From Hydrangea macrophylla (Eukaryota; Streptophyta; Magnoliopsida; Cornales; Hydrangeaceae), in the NCBI GenBank assembly GCA_033977485.1, contig CM066995.1, forward strand, positions 48,731,162 to 48,795,161: a stretch of DNA of 64,000 nucleotides, read 5' to 3'. Shown piece after piece: positions 11,039 to 21,840 of the stretch. Within the stretch, counting starts at the first letter, position 1. Each line of letters starts with the position of its first letter. The notes under the pieces are model-generated. The model saw only the letters and a program-made list of their open reading frames with translations, made no database searches and was not told the origin of the DNA. The position numbers and the translations under genes were made by a program.

Positions 11039-12390
11039 CCTCTTCTATTGCACACTACTCCGTATTTCCTTGTGCTATATTCCTTTCTATTTTTTTTTAG
11101 AAGTCTTTTTATTTTAAACTTCTTCCCCTTGAATTTAACATCTTTTTTTAGAGGGGTTTCATTTCAGATACATAACCTAAAAGAAATGAAGAGTAAGAAA
11201 CATGCCCTAATAAAAATTGAATGAGTCCTTAATTCATGCATGGTGTTAAAAGTCTCCTAACACAACGTTCTATGTTGTACTTATTACAGCAAACCATCCA
11301 ATACAAGGGGAGAAGGAGACGGAGTGGTTCTTCTTTACACCGAGGGATCGAAAGTACAAAAATGGAATGCGACCAAACCGGGCAGCCAGTGGTGGATACT
11401 GGAAGGCTACTGGAGCGGATAAGTCTATCATCGAAAATGGCATTACCATCGGGTTTAGGAAGGCTCTTGTTTTCTATAGAGGAAAACCTCCAAAGGGTAA
11501 AAAGACTAATTGGATTATGCATGAATTTCGTGTAAATGAACCGCCGAGAACCAAAAGTGGTGCAAATGACATGAGGGTAGGTACTAGTCCCTTCTACCGA
11601 TGAATCTTTTCCTAAATCTTTTTTTCTTTTTTTTTGATGGGTAAATTGAATTTTTCATAATTTAAATCAATGGAGTGAACAATGTCATCCTAACCCGTTT
11701 TTTTTTTCCCCACTTTTGTAGTTGGATGATTGTGTTTTATGTAGGGTTTATTATAAGGAAGAGAAGGCGAAAACAACTCAAGATGGATATGTGGAGGATG
11801 GTGAGCTAAATGGAAGTCCAAAAGAAAATTGTCAACTTGCCAATGAGATTCAAGTACGCGAGGAAACCCATTGTGATTACAATGACTTAATGGGCTATTC
11901 AAATGGATTAATGAACACATCTGATTACTATGGATTGCTTCATTTCCAAAATGGACCATCCCAAGAGATTACTCCATTTGATGCTCCTATTCAGTCAAAA
12001 AATTTTAGTTCTCTACCATTTCAGCCTATGAGCAATTCCAATTATGAGGCTCTTCCAGTATTGAGGCATAGGCCTCCTCCATTTGGTGCTCCTTCTATTA
12101 CAGCAAGAACTTTAAGTGCTCAACCATTTCAGCCTACGAGTTCTAATTATGAGGCTCTACCAGTGAATCATAGGCTTCCCCCTCCTACTATTAAGATTCA
12201 ACCCACAGAGAATGTCGTATGGTCCGAGTTTATGAGGGAATATCCGAGACAATTCCCAACTGATAATTGGAGCAATACAAACTTTGAAGACTTTGATGTA
12301 GATTCATTGCTTGAATTTTTAGATACCAACTACATGCAGAGTTTGGATAGTATTTTCCCTAATAATAACCCAGAGCAACCTCCAAAGTAA
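6683..12390 (+). CDS. NAC-domain transcription factor (three exons)
   Basis: Exons 6683-7052, 11290-11576 and 11722-12390 join in frame (GT..AG introns of 4237 and 145 bp) to give 441 residues. The NAC DNA-binding and dimerisation domain spans about 77-235: subdomain [21 protein letters not shown] around [32 protein letters not shown] then [37 protein letters not shown] then MHEFRVN, and [13 protein letters not shown]. Intron 1 splits the codon after EELI and intron 2 falls just before LDD, the usual NAC arrangement. A basic KRK lies near residue 11 in a 76-residue Asn/Gln/Ser-rich leader, longer than typical. The C-terminal half has a duplicated motif ([12 protein letters not shown], near 317 and 355) and ends in an acidic-aromatic segment ([14 protein letters not shown]), a plausible activation domain. 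Odd: Cys replaces the usual Trp in subdomain E (LDDWVLC). ATG 6683 has a good context (CAACAATGG). Expected to act in the nucleus; targets unknown. Confidence 0.9.
7053..8403 (+). other. NAC intron 1, 5' part
   Basis: The donor is ATAG|GTATTG at 7052/7053. The first 500 bp are T-rich with no repeat I recognise. From about 7770 to 8345 degenerate tandem repeats appear (separate entry). No gene lies here. Confidence 0.7.
7770..8345. repeat. Degenerate tandem repeats of about 150-180 bp
   Basis: Three to four diverged units share the phrases TTTTCAAGTCCAATGTGTAG, ACATGAAATAAAAAAAAATC and CAGTTGACAGATAATAT. They start near 7885, 8055 and 8235, with a partial unit before them. Units differ by substitutions and A-run length. 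They resemble decayed minisatellite or subterminal repeats of an old DNA transposon; no termini are seen. Confidence 0.5.
8404..8884 (+). repeat. 5' LTR of the intronic element
   Basis: About 481 bp, TG start. It contains GTGGACGTAGGC near 8757 and the U5-like end CCGTGTTTAAAATTCCAA. It aligns with 10463-10955 and, inverted, with 22807-23292. Confidence 0.7.
8987..9108 (+). repeat. TRIM-like mini-LTR flanked by polypurine tract and primer site
   Basis: A 122 bp segment starts TGTTGCGTTTTCC and ends CAACCCAACA, so it has the terminal shape of an LTR. Just before it lies GAGGGGGAGA (8976-8985), a typical polypurine tract. Directly after it lies TGGTATTAGAGCC (9110-9122), a second tRNA-Met-type primer site. 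From the first primer site at 8887 this gives primer site - 75 bp - polypurine tract - mini-LTR - primer site, the signature of a tiny TRIM or of recombination between two elements. Confidence 0.5.
9156..9508. mobile_element. Foldback (long inverted repeat) element
   Basis: The two halves are inverted copies: CCAAGCTTTGCATCCCAAAT at 9155 pairs with ATTTGGGATGCAAAGCTTG ending at 9508. Pairing continues through CCCATCGACCACCTCCAGC, CACGTCATGTGCT and AGGCTAAATACA toward a short loop near 9340. Arms are about 165 bp and diverged. No coding capacity. It is probably a MITE/foldback inserted in the intronic LTR element. Confidence 0.65.
10956..11289 (+). other. NAC intron 1, 3' part
   Basis: T/A-rich sequence with a poly(A) run near 11019-11037 and no gene. 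It ends at the acceptor TTATTACAG (AG at 11288-11289), from which subdomain C of the NAC domain resumes. Confidence 0.6.
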
Positions 12391-13119
12391 ATCTCTGATT
12401 CAATACTTCATCATGCACAAGGTCCTCTGGTGAAAGTTTGAATTTTTTCGTCCATCTTTTACCTTGCAGATTAATTCAATGTATATGATTTGGGTAGTTT
12501 AGTTAAGATCTCGTTTTAGTTTTGTAGACATTTTGGCTTTTTAGTTATTGGTTAAACAATTGCTTCATGATAATTTCAATAAATAGCTTGGAGATATAGC
12601 TACAGATTTATGTTAAAGTTGCATTTAATATACACATTGACAACTTCGATATAGCTACAGATTTATGTTAAAGTTGTAAAACGCTAGTTCAGATGGCTAG
12701 ATGGTATTTTTGCAGATTTTAATTTTCGTACCTTTTTAGGTGTGCAGTGGTGTCATATCTATGTATTGCCTTATATTTTTGAAAAAGTAAAGTACAATTA
12801 TTTGTGAGAAAAATAGTTGTCCATCAACGTTTAACGGAAGCATGAAGTGTGCAAAAAAAGAAAAAGCTAGATGACAATTCCAAATTTTTTTTTTAATGTG
12901 AAACACCGTATTGGAAAAAAAAAACCACTGAATTTTTCTAGATTTTGTTGGCATTGTCTTATGGAGTATCTACTATTCCTTTGACATGCCTCGCCAAGTC
13001 AAAAAGGAATTTATTTGCTCCCATGAGATGAGCTAGATCATTAGCTCTCTTTTATGGCAGCCGCCTACGGCCCAGAAGCACTGGATAAATCAACTAAAGA
13101 AAGACCCAAATTTTGGCCA
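12391..13119 (+). other. NAC 3' UTR and downstream AT-rich sequence
   Basis: AATAAA at 12578-12583 is a candidate polyadenylation signal, 188 bp after the stop. A 29 bp direct duplication (GATATAGCTACAGATTTATG...) lies at 12593-12621 and 12648-12676. Nothing else is recognisable up to about 13120. Confidence 0.45.
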
Positions 13120-16050
13120 TTAATTAGGGCTCTAATTTGACAATGATAAAAAAAAATAATTTTAGTCCATAGTCACTACCCATTAAACTAATAGGTCCAA
13201 ACTTAAAACAAACTTAGGATTAGGTCCCTAACCAATATTTGTGACCAAACTACCCCTGCTTTAAATCAAAATCAGATTTCAATTACTCTCAAAGAATGCA
13301 ACGAGGTTTTAGGGCTTCAAATTCAAAAATCCTGGATTGACCTAGACCAACGAATTCTAATCCTAGATTTTCTCGCTTCAAGTTCATAATCAATTCCTTC
13401 GGAGATGGGTTTCTAAATCAGTGTCTTTTTTGTAAAAATTTCTCACCCAAACATTTGTGTTGAAATTGCATTCACCAAAGTCAGTCTGCTTCCGATACGG
13501 ATGACGATTCCAAAAGAAGATGACTACAATTTGATCCAGACATACAAATCCAATGGGAAAAAAGGTGAGAAATTTATACCATAGTATATGTAAACGAGTT
13601 GTACTTACAGTTCAACGTTTTCATTTTAACTTGCTTATCTCCTTCATCTATAAAAAATTGCTGATATTAAGAAGTTAGGGCTTCAACTGTTTTGTTGAAC
13701 AACACCCAAATATATGAGTTATTGTAATTTTTATCCAAGATTTTCTCACATTGTAAGAAACAAAAACGTGATTCAAAAGTACAAACGTCTTCATAGCAGA
13801 AAAATAAAAATTTATTCATTCTTTCATCTGTGTATTGTTTATTGGAAAACTCACATAGTAAAATAACGAAATATTACAGATTCTTTTTTCTTAACAAAAA
13901 AAAGAATTATATGAACATCTGTTGCAGAAAACTGAGATAAAAAAACATGGGATTTACATTTGTTATTAATTTTACTATATATATAATTTCAACAAAATTG
14001 TCTACTACTTTTGGGCTTTATAGTATTTTCTTTATCCAAATTGCTCACAAATCCTAACATAACAAATGAAAAAAACCAGAACAATTCCACCATTTTATTA
14101 TACATCTCGTTTGTTTATAGTTTTTTTTTTATGTGGAGAAATTTAACACTGACATTTTTTCCAAATCTTTTCACTCTTTTCTGCAAATTTATACCGTGGT
14201 ATTCTTTTAAACAAATCACTCACCAAATTCACATATAGAAATTATTCACAACCAATGTACTCCCACCATTTTATTAGAGATCAAATTTATTTTATATTAT
14301 TAGTGAGATATTCAATAGTACAAATTATCTTAATACTTCCCACTGTTTCCTACTAATTTTTATGCCTTTCATTTTCAGCACATGCAACCAAGCCTAATCC
14401 CAATAGAAAGTGGAAACTACTACCAGGAAAAAAATTTCAATGCACCTTGCTGGGGTTGGAGAATGCAATAAACGAACTAAAACTACGCCCAAAGCACATC
14501 AAAGAGATGCAGAAGACACCATTCTGGCATACATATGAGGCTTTCATAACAATCATTGGTCCATGTGTTATTGAACTCACCAGGGTGACTACAAGGCATT
14601 TCAAGAAGCAAGAAAGTTCATGTTACTAGAAGATTAGTAAAGACTCTACAATTTCCCAACAAATGTTTACAAATATGTAACCATGACAATATTTTTGCTG
14701 TATTATCTTTTGTAGTGGTGACTCCGTTTTGGTGACAATGTGATAATCACTCACTGTTTATATCAATAATATCAGTCAGCTACTAGTTGCATAAGAAACT
14801 GCTCTACGGTTTCCCGAGACATGTTTATAATAATATATTTGCTTCTATAGATTTAGTGGTTGTGGCTTCCTTTAGAAGAATATGTGATAGTTTGATCACT
14901 CACTGTCTCTATCAAGTCCATTTCACAACTTACATGACAAAGAAAAAGAACAACATAGATGCTATGGACAGTCCAATAATTTACCATTACCTATTGAAAT
15001 TTATGTATACAGTAAATCTTTGCTAAAAAATACTGCAGTCCCAATTTGCCACACTACAACAGTGAATAACTATGATGCACTATACACTTAAAATGGTGAG
15101 AAATTCTTTACAATGGTGAAAAATTCTTAAATAGTGAGAATTTCTCATAGGTCATAACAATGATAATTAAATGGTGAGAAATTCTCACCGTTCACACAAA
15201 AACTGAATGAATATGAAAGAATATGAAACTTATTTTGAACAATAGACATTAGTTTTTGAAACAATGTGAATTATTGTGAATGTCTATGCTCTACTGAGCC
15301 GTAAAGATTTTTGTGTACATTCAATCAGATGTGTATATGTTAAACAACAATTACATAATTTTTTTTGTTTTCCATTCCTCATTTTTCCGTTCTATTGCCT
15401 TTCTCCACTGCCATGAACAATTTCTCAGTTTGATTATCAAAAAATATACCTTGATCAAAAACAAATAACATCATGGGAAATCGTCTTATTTTTGTTCTCG
15501 CTTTCTCATTAACAAAAGTGAGAATTTCTTATTAACAAAGTGAGAAAAAGGGTGAGAAATTTCTCAAGAAATTTCTCACCAATCACAAGTCGTGAAACTA
15601 AATTGAACATGAATCGAAAGATTGACTTACAATATTTGAATCTAATTATACTGTTAATCAGATAATATATAAGATTTCTCATTAACCCAATCAAGCATTT
15701 CAAATTTCAATCAACTTAATTTTAGCAAACGACTCCAAGAATCATGCATGTATATATGGCAATATCTCCATATCCCTATAATTCAGCACTCATGATCACA
15801 TTTTTTAAGTTAGGCCTAAGAATCAGCACCTCAATTAATCCTATGTAATAAATAGATTATTTTCAAAATAATTAAAACAATAAATGAAAAAGGGCATATT
15901 CGTCCAAAACATGTATCCTAAAATTAGGCAAAGGACTAATTTTTAATCTGTCCTAAATCAAGGGATCAATTTAGTAACACCTAATTCAATTTGGATTTAA
16001 TCCATTTTAGGCGCTAAATGGAGGACTAATTCATAGGTTTCTATTTCAAA
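13120..16050. mobile_element. Possible non-autonomous DNA transposon (MULE-like?) with ORF remnant
   Basis: Both ends carry loosely inverted text of the 'remaining fraction' type often seen in plant MULE ends. TTAGTCC...TTTGTGACCAAACTACCCC at about 13155-13258 faces GGGCATATTCGTCCAAAAC...GGACTAA at about 15893-15932. Inside, the palindromic motif GTGAGAAATTTCTCAC and its halves recur (13436, 13565, 15095-15190, 15525-15580). A short plus-strand frame at 14390-14629 reads AINELKLRPKHIKEMQKTPF, which has the look of a decayed transposon-carried host gene fragment. No clean inverted repeat or target duplication was confirmed. Confidence 0.33.
14390..14629 (+). pseudogene. Short coding-like remnant, unrecognised
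   Basis: The open frame is preceded by a T-rich stretch and CAG (CATTTTCAG near 14379), which could be an old splice acceptor. It reads NPNRKWKLLPGKKFQC, then LENAINELKLRPKHIKEMQK and FWHTYEAFITIIGPC, ending at TAG 14627-14629. The biased amino-acid content looks coding, but I recognise no family. It sits in the middle of a putative DNA transposon. Confidence 0.3.
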
Positions 16051-16274
16051 AAATGCCTCATTTTTTAGGGAAAAAAAATTATACTATGTAATATGTTTAA
16101 TTGGAAGTGAAGGCGGTTTACTTGATGTAAAAGGTTTGCGAGTGCTTGAGAGAGAATTGTGAGGCTCTAGTGCAGCCACGTGTCACTTTGATTTTAAAAA
16201 TTGTAATTTGATGACAAAAATTATAACCACCATAAGAAAAAAAAAACTGTTACCGATAACCAAAATATTTTAAC

Positions 16275-16730
16275 TGTTCAATTATCTAACATCGCCCGAG
16301 TAGAGACCCCGTATGTGCTTCTTATAAGTTTGGGTAATCATTTCCTCATAAGGTGTCGTTTGAGAGTCAGACGCATTGGTAATCCACGTATTTGGCTCTC
16401 AGTCATGCCACATGTGCCTGGATGTATGGAGATTATAATCACACATCGGGAATTTAAAGCTTTGTGACTCATTAAATTATATCAATGGGCTAGCTCCTCT
16501 GCCCATTGTCAATTGGTTTTGGGTTGGATACTCCAATTGGTCACCATGGTATTCGAGTCAGGTTGGGCTCTACCCTTGATGACTTTTCATGTTGATGTAG
16601 TTGAAGGGTACTGTGTTGAATTGTCCCTCATTGCCCTGTTAGAGACATGGCCCGTATGAGCTTCTTATATGCATGGGCAATCCTCTCCTCATAAGGTGTC
16701 TTTTAAGGAAAAGTCAGTCCTATTGATCTT
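16275..16730 (+). mobile_element. TRIM fragment (LTR, primer site, truncated second LTR)
   Basis: LTR 1 (16275-16546) starts TGTTCAATTATC. It is followed by a primer-site-like TGGTATTCGAGTC (16547-16559) and only about 67 bp of interior. LTR 2 starts TGTTGAATTGTCCC at 16614. It repeats the phrases AGAGAC..CCGTATG, GCTTCTTAT and CTCATAAGGTGTC before breaking off near 16720. So short an interior is typical of TRIMs. I looked for a Cassandra-type 5S domain and saw none. Confidence 0.55.
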
Positions 16731-16809
16731 TCTACAGTAACCACCATGAAAAAAAACTAGAAAAAAGTGATTTTTGTAATTACCATGACAAAAAAAATTG
16801 CAACTTATG

Positions 16810-17040
16810 AACAAAAAAATCTTTGTTTTTCGGTCCCTTACCTTTTGTACCTTCTACCTTTTGGCCTTTCCAAGTTACCAGATACATCATTTGTAGCGTC
16901 GTCTTCTCCCAAATTTACAAAATCTGGAGTAGAATGAGAAGACATCGCAGGACTCGCATCTCTGGAAGTTTTTATCTTCATTTGGGGATGATCTTGAGCC
17001 CACTTGGATGGTGCCTTAATTCATGCCAACAATGTAAAAA
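16810..17040 (-). pseudogene. Possible NAM-associated / Harbinger-accessory gene fragment
   Basis: On the minus strand one frame reads SKWAQDHPQMKIKTSRDASP followed by STPDFVNLGEDDATND and ERPKGRR. The order 'STPD.VNLG..., then RP.GR' resembles the C-terminal region of plant NAM-associated Myb-like proteins that accompany PIF/Harbinger transposases. The fragment is under 80 codons, lacks a start, and runs into stops. The family link is by eye and weak. Confidence 0.3.
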
Positions 17041-17343
17041 TTGAAACGAACGACCCGACATTTTTTCATACAGTTCTTTAGCTTTAAAAATCTAGAAAAC
17101 AAATGCACCAAAATTAGGATATTTGACATTAAATTGACTATGTATATATGAACTTCAAATATGATTATTACCTTAACTTGGTCTGTGACACTGATTTTTG
17201 GCCTTCCTTCAATTTGGGTAAAATACCCACAAAATTTGTTCAGTTCCAATTACTTTCCCGACCAATGATGCATTAAAGGATTTTGAGAGCAATCGGAAAT
17301 AAAGTTTTTGTTTTTGTGGAAGAACTTGTGAATTCTTTTCGAG

Positions 17344-17566
17344 TGTTAGAAGAGAGATAGAGAGAGAATACAATGTATTGTATATTGTATTGGTGTGTTT
17401 GTCAATACAATGGGGAGCCCTTTATATAAGCTAATAGGAAAACTAAAGAAGGAAAGAAGAGTATCAAAGATGTAGTAAAAGTAGTAGTAGAACGAATGTA
17501 GACCATAAGAGAGGTGAGGTACAACAGTAGATGAACCTAGACTAACATCTTAATAGCATTCTAACA
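17344..17566 (-). repeat. 3' LTR of the copia element
   Basis: 223 bp. It shares GAGAGAATACAATGTATTG, GGGGAGCCCTTTATATA and AGAGAGGTGAGGTACAAC with the LTR at 21351-21574. Confidence 0.88.
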
Positions 17567-20500
17567 CTCCCCTGCAAACTCAAAGTGGTAAAATGGAAAC
17601 CAGCTTGAGTTTGGAAACAAAATCCTGAAGACATCCTGGTGGATGAGCTTTGGTGAACACATTAGCAGTCTGATCAGTGGAAGAAACTGCAGTAAGACCA
17701 ATGGTGCAACAAGAAAGATGATGACGCACAAAATGATAGTCAATCTCAATATGTTTTCTGAGTTCATGAAAAACATCATTATGAGCAATTGGATAGCACT
17801 GTGGTTATCATAATTGATGGTAGTGACAGTGAAATGAGTAACTCCCATGTCTTTGTGTAACCTGCGAACCCAGAGAAGCTCTTGAATGGCATCAACATGG
17901 GAACGATACTCAGCCTCTGTACTAGATCGAGCGACAACAGTTTGCTATTTACTGCGCCAGGAAATGAGAGAATTACCTAGGAAGAAGTAATAACCAATAG
18001 TAGAGCATCGATCAATGGGGTCTCCTACCCAGTCTGCATTAGAGTAGGCCCAGAGATGAAGTGAGAAGTGAGCGGAGAAGTGGAGACCATGATATAGATT
18101 TCCCTTGATGTATCTGAGAATGCGGAGAACTACTGTATAATGTGGAGAATGGGGAGCATAGAGAAACTGACTGACAATATGGATGGCATAGGAGATATTG
18201 GGATGAGTAATTGTAAGGTAAACGAGACTCCCAACCAGCTGGCGATACATGGTAGGGTCATCCAGAGGTATACCATCTATAGGAGTGAGTCTAGAGTTGG
18301 GCTCAAGAGGAGTAGCACTGGTCTTGCTATCTATGATTCCCGCCTTAGTGAGAAAGTCGGAGGCATATTTGGCCTGAGAAAGATAGTATCCCTTCAAACT
18401 TGAAGTGATCTCAAGCCCCAGAAAATAATTGAGTCTCCTGAGATCCTTCATCTCTACATGTTTGCTAAGATAACTCTTAAGATCCGAAATGCCAGATAAA
18501 TCATATAGCCCTTGTGATAATCATATCATCCACATAGAGGAGGAGAAGGATAGTACCCTGGTCTGACTTGCGGATGAAGAGGGCAGAATCATGTGGACTT
18601 GAAGTGAATCCAAAGTCTCCAAAAATGGTGCTAAACTTGGCAAACTAAGCCTAGGGAGCTTGCTTGAGACCATAGAGACCTCGGCGAAGTTTGCAGACCT
18701 AGTAAGGATGGCGATGATAGCAAGGAGGAGGGCTCATGTAGACTTCTTCTATGAATTCACCATTAAGGAAGGCATATTTCACATCCATCTAAAATAATTC
18801 CCAACGATGTACTGCAGCAACTGTTATTAAGCTTCGGACTGAAGTGAGACGGGCAACTGGGGCAAAGGACTCCTTACAATCGATTCCATACTCTTGTGTA
18901 AATCCTTTGGCTACTAGATGGGCATTGTGGCTGTTAATGGACCCATTGAAGTGAGTTTTAAATTTTTTAACCCATTTGCATCCCATAGCCTTCTTTCCAT
19001 TTGGTAAGTCCACCAAATCCCAAGTGTGATTTTTGTCTAGAGCTTACAGTTCATCATCTATTTCTTTATGCCAAATAGGGTTAGAGTTGGCCTCAACATA
19101 AGTCTGAGGCTCATAATGAGAGAGAATTGTAGAAAAATAGTGGTAATCACAAAGATGAACTTGAGAAGTTTTTACTCGGTCGCTATATCTAAGAAGAGGA
19201 TCAGGGTCTGATGCGGATCCATTAGAAGGAGCAGACAGTTTAGGACAGGCTGTGGTGGACAACTCAAATGAGGAGTTTGTAGATGTAGATATTGTAAGAA
19301 GGGCAAGTGATGATGCTAATTCAGAGTGAGGACCTGCATTAAATGTGTCAGGAAACAGATCTGCTGAGGGGTTAGTGAATAAGAAAGGAGTAATGGAAGT
19401 AGATAGATGAAGCTGGGATATAGAAGAGAACATTTTGTTTTACCAAAACACAACATAACAGGACACATGAAGATGTTTGGAGTAAGAGTCCCAACATCGA
19501 TAGGCTTTGTGTTCAATACCATACCCTAAGAAACAACATAAGCGGGCCCAAGATTCTAGTTTTGTGCACTCATGTGATTGAAGTAAGACAAAGCAACCAG
19601 AACCAAAGACTTTAAGGGTACAATAGTCAAGAGGGTGGTTATATAGACGCTCATAAGGTGAGTGATTTTTAGCATTGGGGGAAGGGACACGGTTCATGGT
19701 GTAAATGGCAGTAAGGGCAGCCTCTCCCCAAAATTGTTCAGGACATGAAGCCAAGGTAAGAAGAGCTCGAACAGTATTAAGGATATGTCCATGTTTGCGC
19801 TCGACTCTTCCATTTTGTTGGGAGGTTCTTGGACAAGAATGATGAAGAAGAGAGCCATGCTGGCAAAGAAAATTTAGAACAACTTTTTCTTTGTATTCTT
19901 GGGCATTATCAGCTCGAAACACTTTGATATTACAAGAAAATTGAGTTTTGATCATGTTGGCAAAATCAAAGTAAATTTGAGGTAACTCAGATCAATTTAT
20001 CATTAGATATAGCCAAGCGTATCATGAAAAATCAACGACAAATATTACATAACATCTGGATCCTCCTGTTGTGATAGTTGGAGAGGGACCCCAAACATCA
20101 GAGTGAATTAGATCAAAAGGTGCAGATGAAATATAGTCAGTATTATTAAATGGTAAAGCTGGTTATTTAGCAAGTTGACAAGGTAAACAATCAACATTCT
20201 TGACTTTAACTGATCCTATCTGACCACTTGACACTAAGGATTTTAACTGACCTAATAAGACATGACCTAAACGAGATTACCAAAGGTGAAAAGGTAAAGT
20301 GGACGATACGAAAACTACAGTTTGAGTAGGTGTAGGTGAGATGAAGCAAGATGGAATGTGGAGACTATTAAGTTCAAATAATCGTCCAATTTTACGACCT
20401 ATACCAAGAGTTTGTCCCATTTGTGGATTATATACCAGACATCCAAAACTAGATAAAGTGATGGTAAGTCCATGTTCACATAATTGACCAACAGATATGA

Positions 20501-21060
20501 CATTTAAAGTGAGTTTAGGAATCAGATAAGTGTCAGGGAGAGATGTGTGAGTGGTGGAGACTTGTCCTACGTGACTGACATTCATACATGAATCATCAGC
20601 TGTGTGGATGGATGGTACATTGAGAGTAGAATGTTTGGTAGAGAAGATGCTTGGATCAGAGGTCATATGGTTACAACAACTAGAATCAAAGAACCAAGAA
20701 GATGTACCTGGGGCAATAGATAGAGCAGTGGGAGACGTGTTGTTAGAATGAGCAAGAACTCATTTGATGATATCCGCAAGGAGAGAAATAGATATGGATG
20801 AAGATGCAGGAGACTTAGAAGATGATGACCCCTTGGATGAAGCAGCAATAGATAATGATGAACAATCTCAAGACCGATAATCTTATGATTATCTGGTTGG
20901 ATTCTCAGTGCAATCACCGAGATAGTAGCCTGATGCAGGCTTGTGACAGAAAGTATACACTCTGTTAGGACAATGCAATAAAACATGTCTTGGTTTGTGA
21001 CAATATTTGCTAGAGGGATTTGTAAGAGGCTCCATGATGTGTAAACTATGAGAGTGGTAT
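17567..21060 (-). pseudogene. Copia gag-pol polyprotein, multiply broken
   Basis: On the minus strand the usual copia order is present. A decayed zinc-finger remnant of gag lies at about 21025-20900, with HKPRH and several Cys in place. Protease is near 20690-20500 (WFFDSSCCNHMTSD: the active-site DSG is DSS) and runs into the GAG-pre-integrase region (SVGQLCEHG, GIGRKIGRL). The integrase core is at 19955-19440 (ADNAQEYKE, HSCPRTSQQNGRVERKH, FWGEAALTA). RT starts at 19016-18789 (CKWVKKFKTHFNGSI, LVAKGFTQEYGIDCKESFAP). RT end and RNase H are at 18451-17945 (RRLNYFLGLEI, QLVGSLVYLTITHPNISYA, SNADWVGDPIDRCSTIGY), with a tail to 17600. Stops and frameshifts separate the blocks, so no functional polyprotein is made. 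Confidence 0.85.
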
Positions 21061-21350
21061 AACTAGTTTGGATAGCAGTGTTTGGACGGAAGAGGCAGTG
21101 GCAGTGGAAAAGCCTGAGCAGAGGTGGTGCGATGATGGATGTGACCAGAAGGAGGACGCCGGACAGAGGAGGCGGCATGCAGTGGAGGCAACTGGGTGGT
21201 GGTCAGGCGGGCGGTTGTTACCAACCGGCTACCACTAGAAGTATTTCTGATGTGGAGGTCCACTAATAGTGACAACCACATAGCATACTTTACTCTAGAG
21301 AGGTCCCCAAGAGGAAGAAGAGCCCACCGGAGCATATGGCTTTGATACCA

Positions 21351-21574
21351 TGTTAGAAGAGTTATAGAGAGAGAATACAACGTATTGTATATTGTATTGG
21401 TGTGTTTGTCATTACAATGGGGAGCCCTTTATATAGGCTAGTAGGGAAAACTAAAGAAGGAAAGAAGAGTACAAAAGATGTAGTACAAGTAGTAGTACAA
21501 CGAATGTAAACCATAAGAGAGGTGAGGTACAACAATAGATGAACCTAAACTAATGTCTTAATAGCATTCTAGCA
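21351..21574 (-). repeat. 5' LTR of the copia element
   Basis: 224 bp and immediately adjacent to the primer site at 21338-21350. Its right end is 14 bp from the Stowaway MITE. Confidence 0.88.
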
Positions 21575-21588
21575 TCCAATATATACTA

Positions 21589-21838
21589 CTACCTCCGTCC
21601 CATTTTATGTGTCCATCTTTCCATTTTGGGATGTCCCAAAATTGTTGTCCACTTTCCTAAATTAGTATGTAAATTTTGCTTAGTTTCCCAAACTACCTTT
21701 CCTTACAATCAACACCAAAATAAAACAAAAAAAAAGTGTACTGATTATGGGCAATTGTGGAAAGTAGGTGTAGATTCTTTTTGTCCCCTTAAATAGTTGG
21801 GTTCCCCAAGATGGACACATAAAATGGGACGGAGGGAG
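21589..21838. mobile_element. Stowaway-type MITE
   Basis: A 250 bp element between TA dinucleotides (21587-21588 and 21839-21840). The terminal inverted repeats are CTACCTCCGTCCCATTTTAT at the left and, inverted, CTCCCTCCGTCCCATTTTAT at the right, and extend to GTGTCCATCTT. CTCCCTCCGT ends with TA duplication are the hallmark of Stowaway (Tc1/mariner-related) MITEs. Non-coding. Confidence 0.92.
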
Positions 21839-21840
21839 TA

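Larger units (their letters stand above)
17344..21574 (-). mobile_element. Degenerate Ty1-copia retrotransposon
   Basis: The LTRs are 17344-17566 (3' LTR) and 21351-21574 (5' LTR), 223-224 bp, starting TGTTAGAA on the plus strand and ending CTAACA or CTAGCA. The tRNA-Met primer site TGGTATCAAAGCC reads minus-strand at 21350-21338, directly inside the 5' LTR. The polypurine tract GCAGGGGAG abuts the 3' LTR at 17575-17567. The 3.8 kb interior is short for copia: most of gag is missing. Flanks do not show a matching 5 bp duplication. LTRs differ at many sites, so the insertion is not recent. Confidence 0.88.

Noticed and set aside
10956..11289. Alternative NAC exon beginning at the ATG near 11236
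   Set aside because: The frame is not in phase with subdomain C, whereas the acceptor at 11289 joins exactly after EELI.
16275..16730. Cassandra-type TRIM with 5S rRNA domain
   Set aside because: No 5S internal promoter text is visible in the LTR; a plain TRIM explains the structure.
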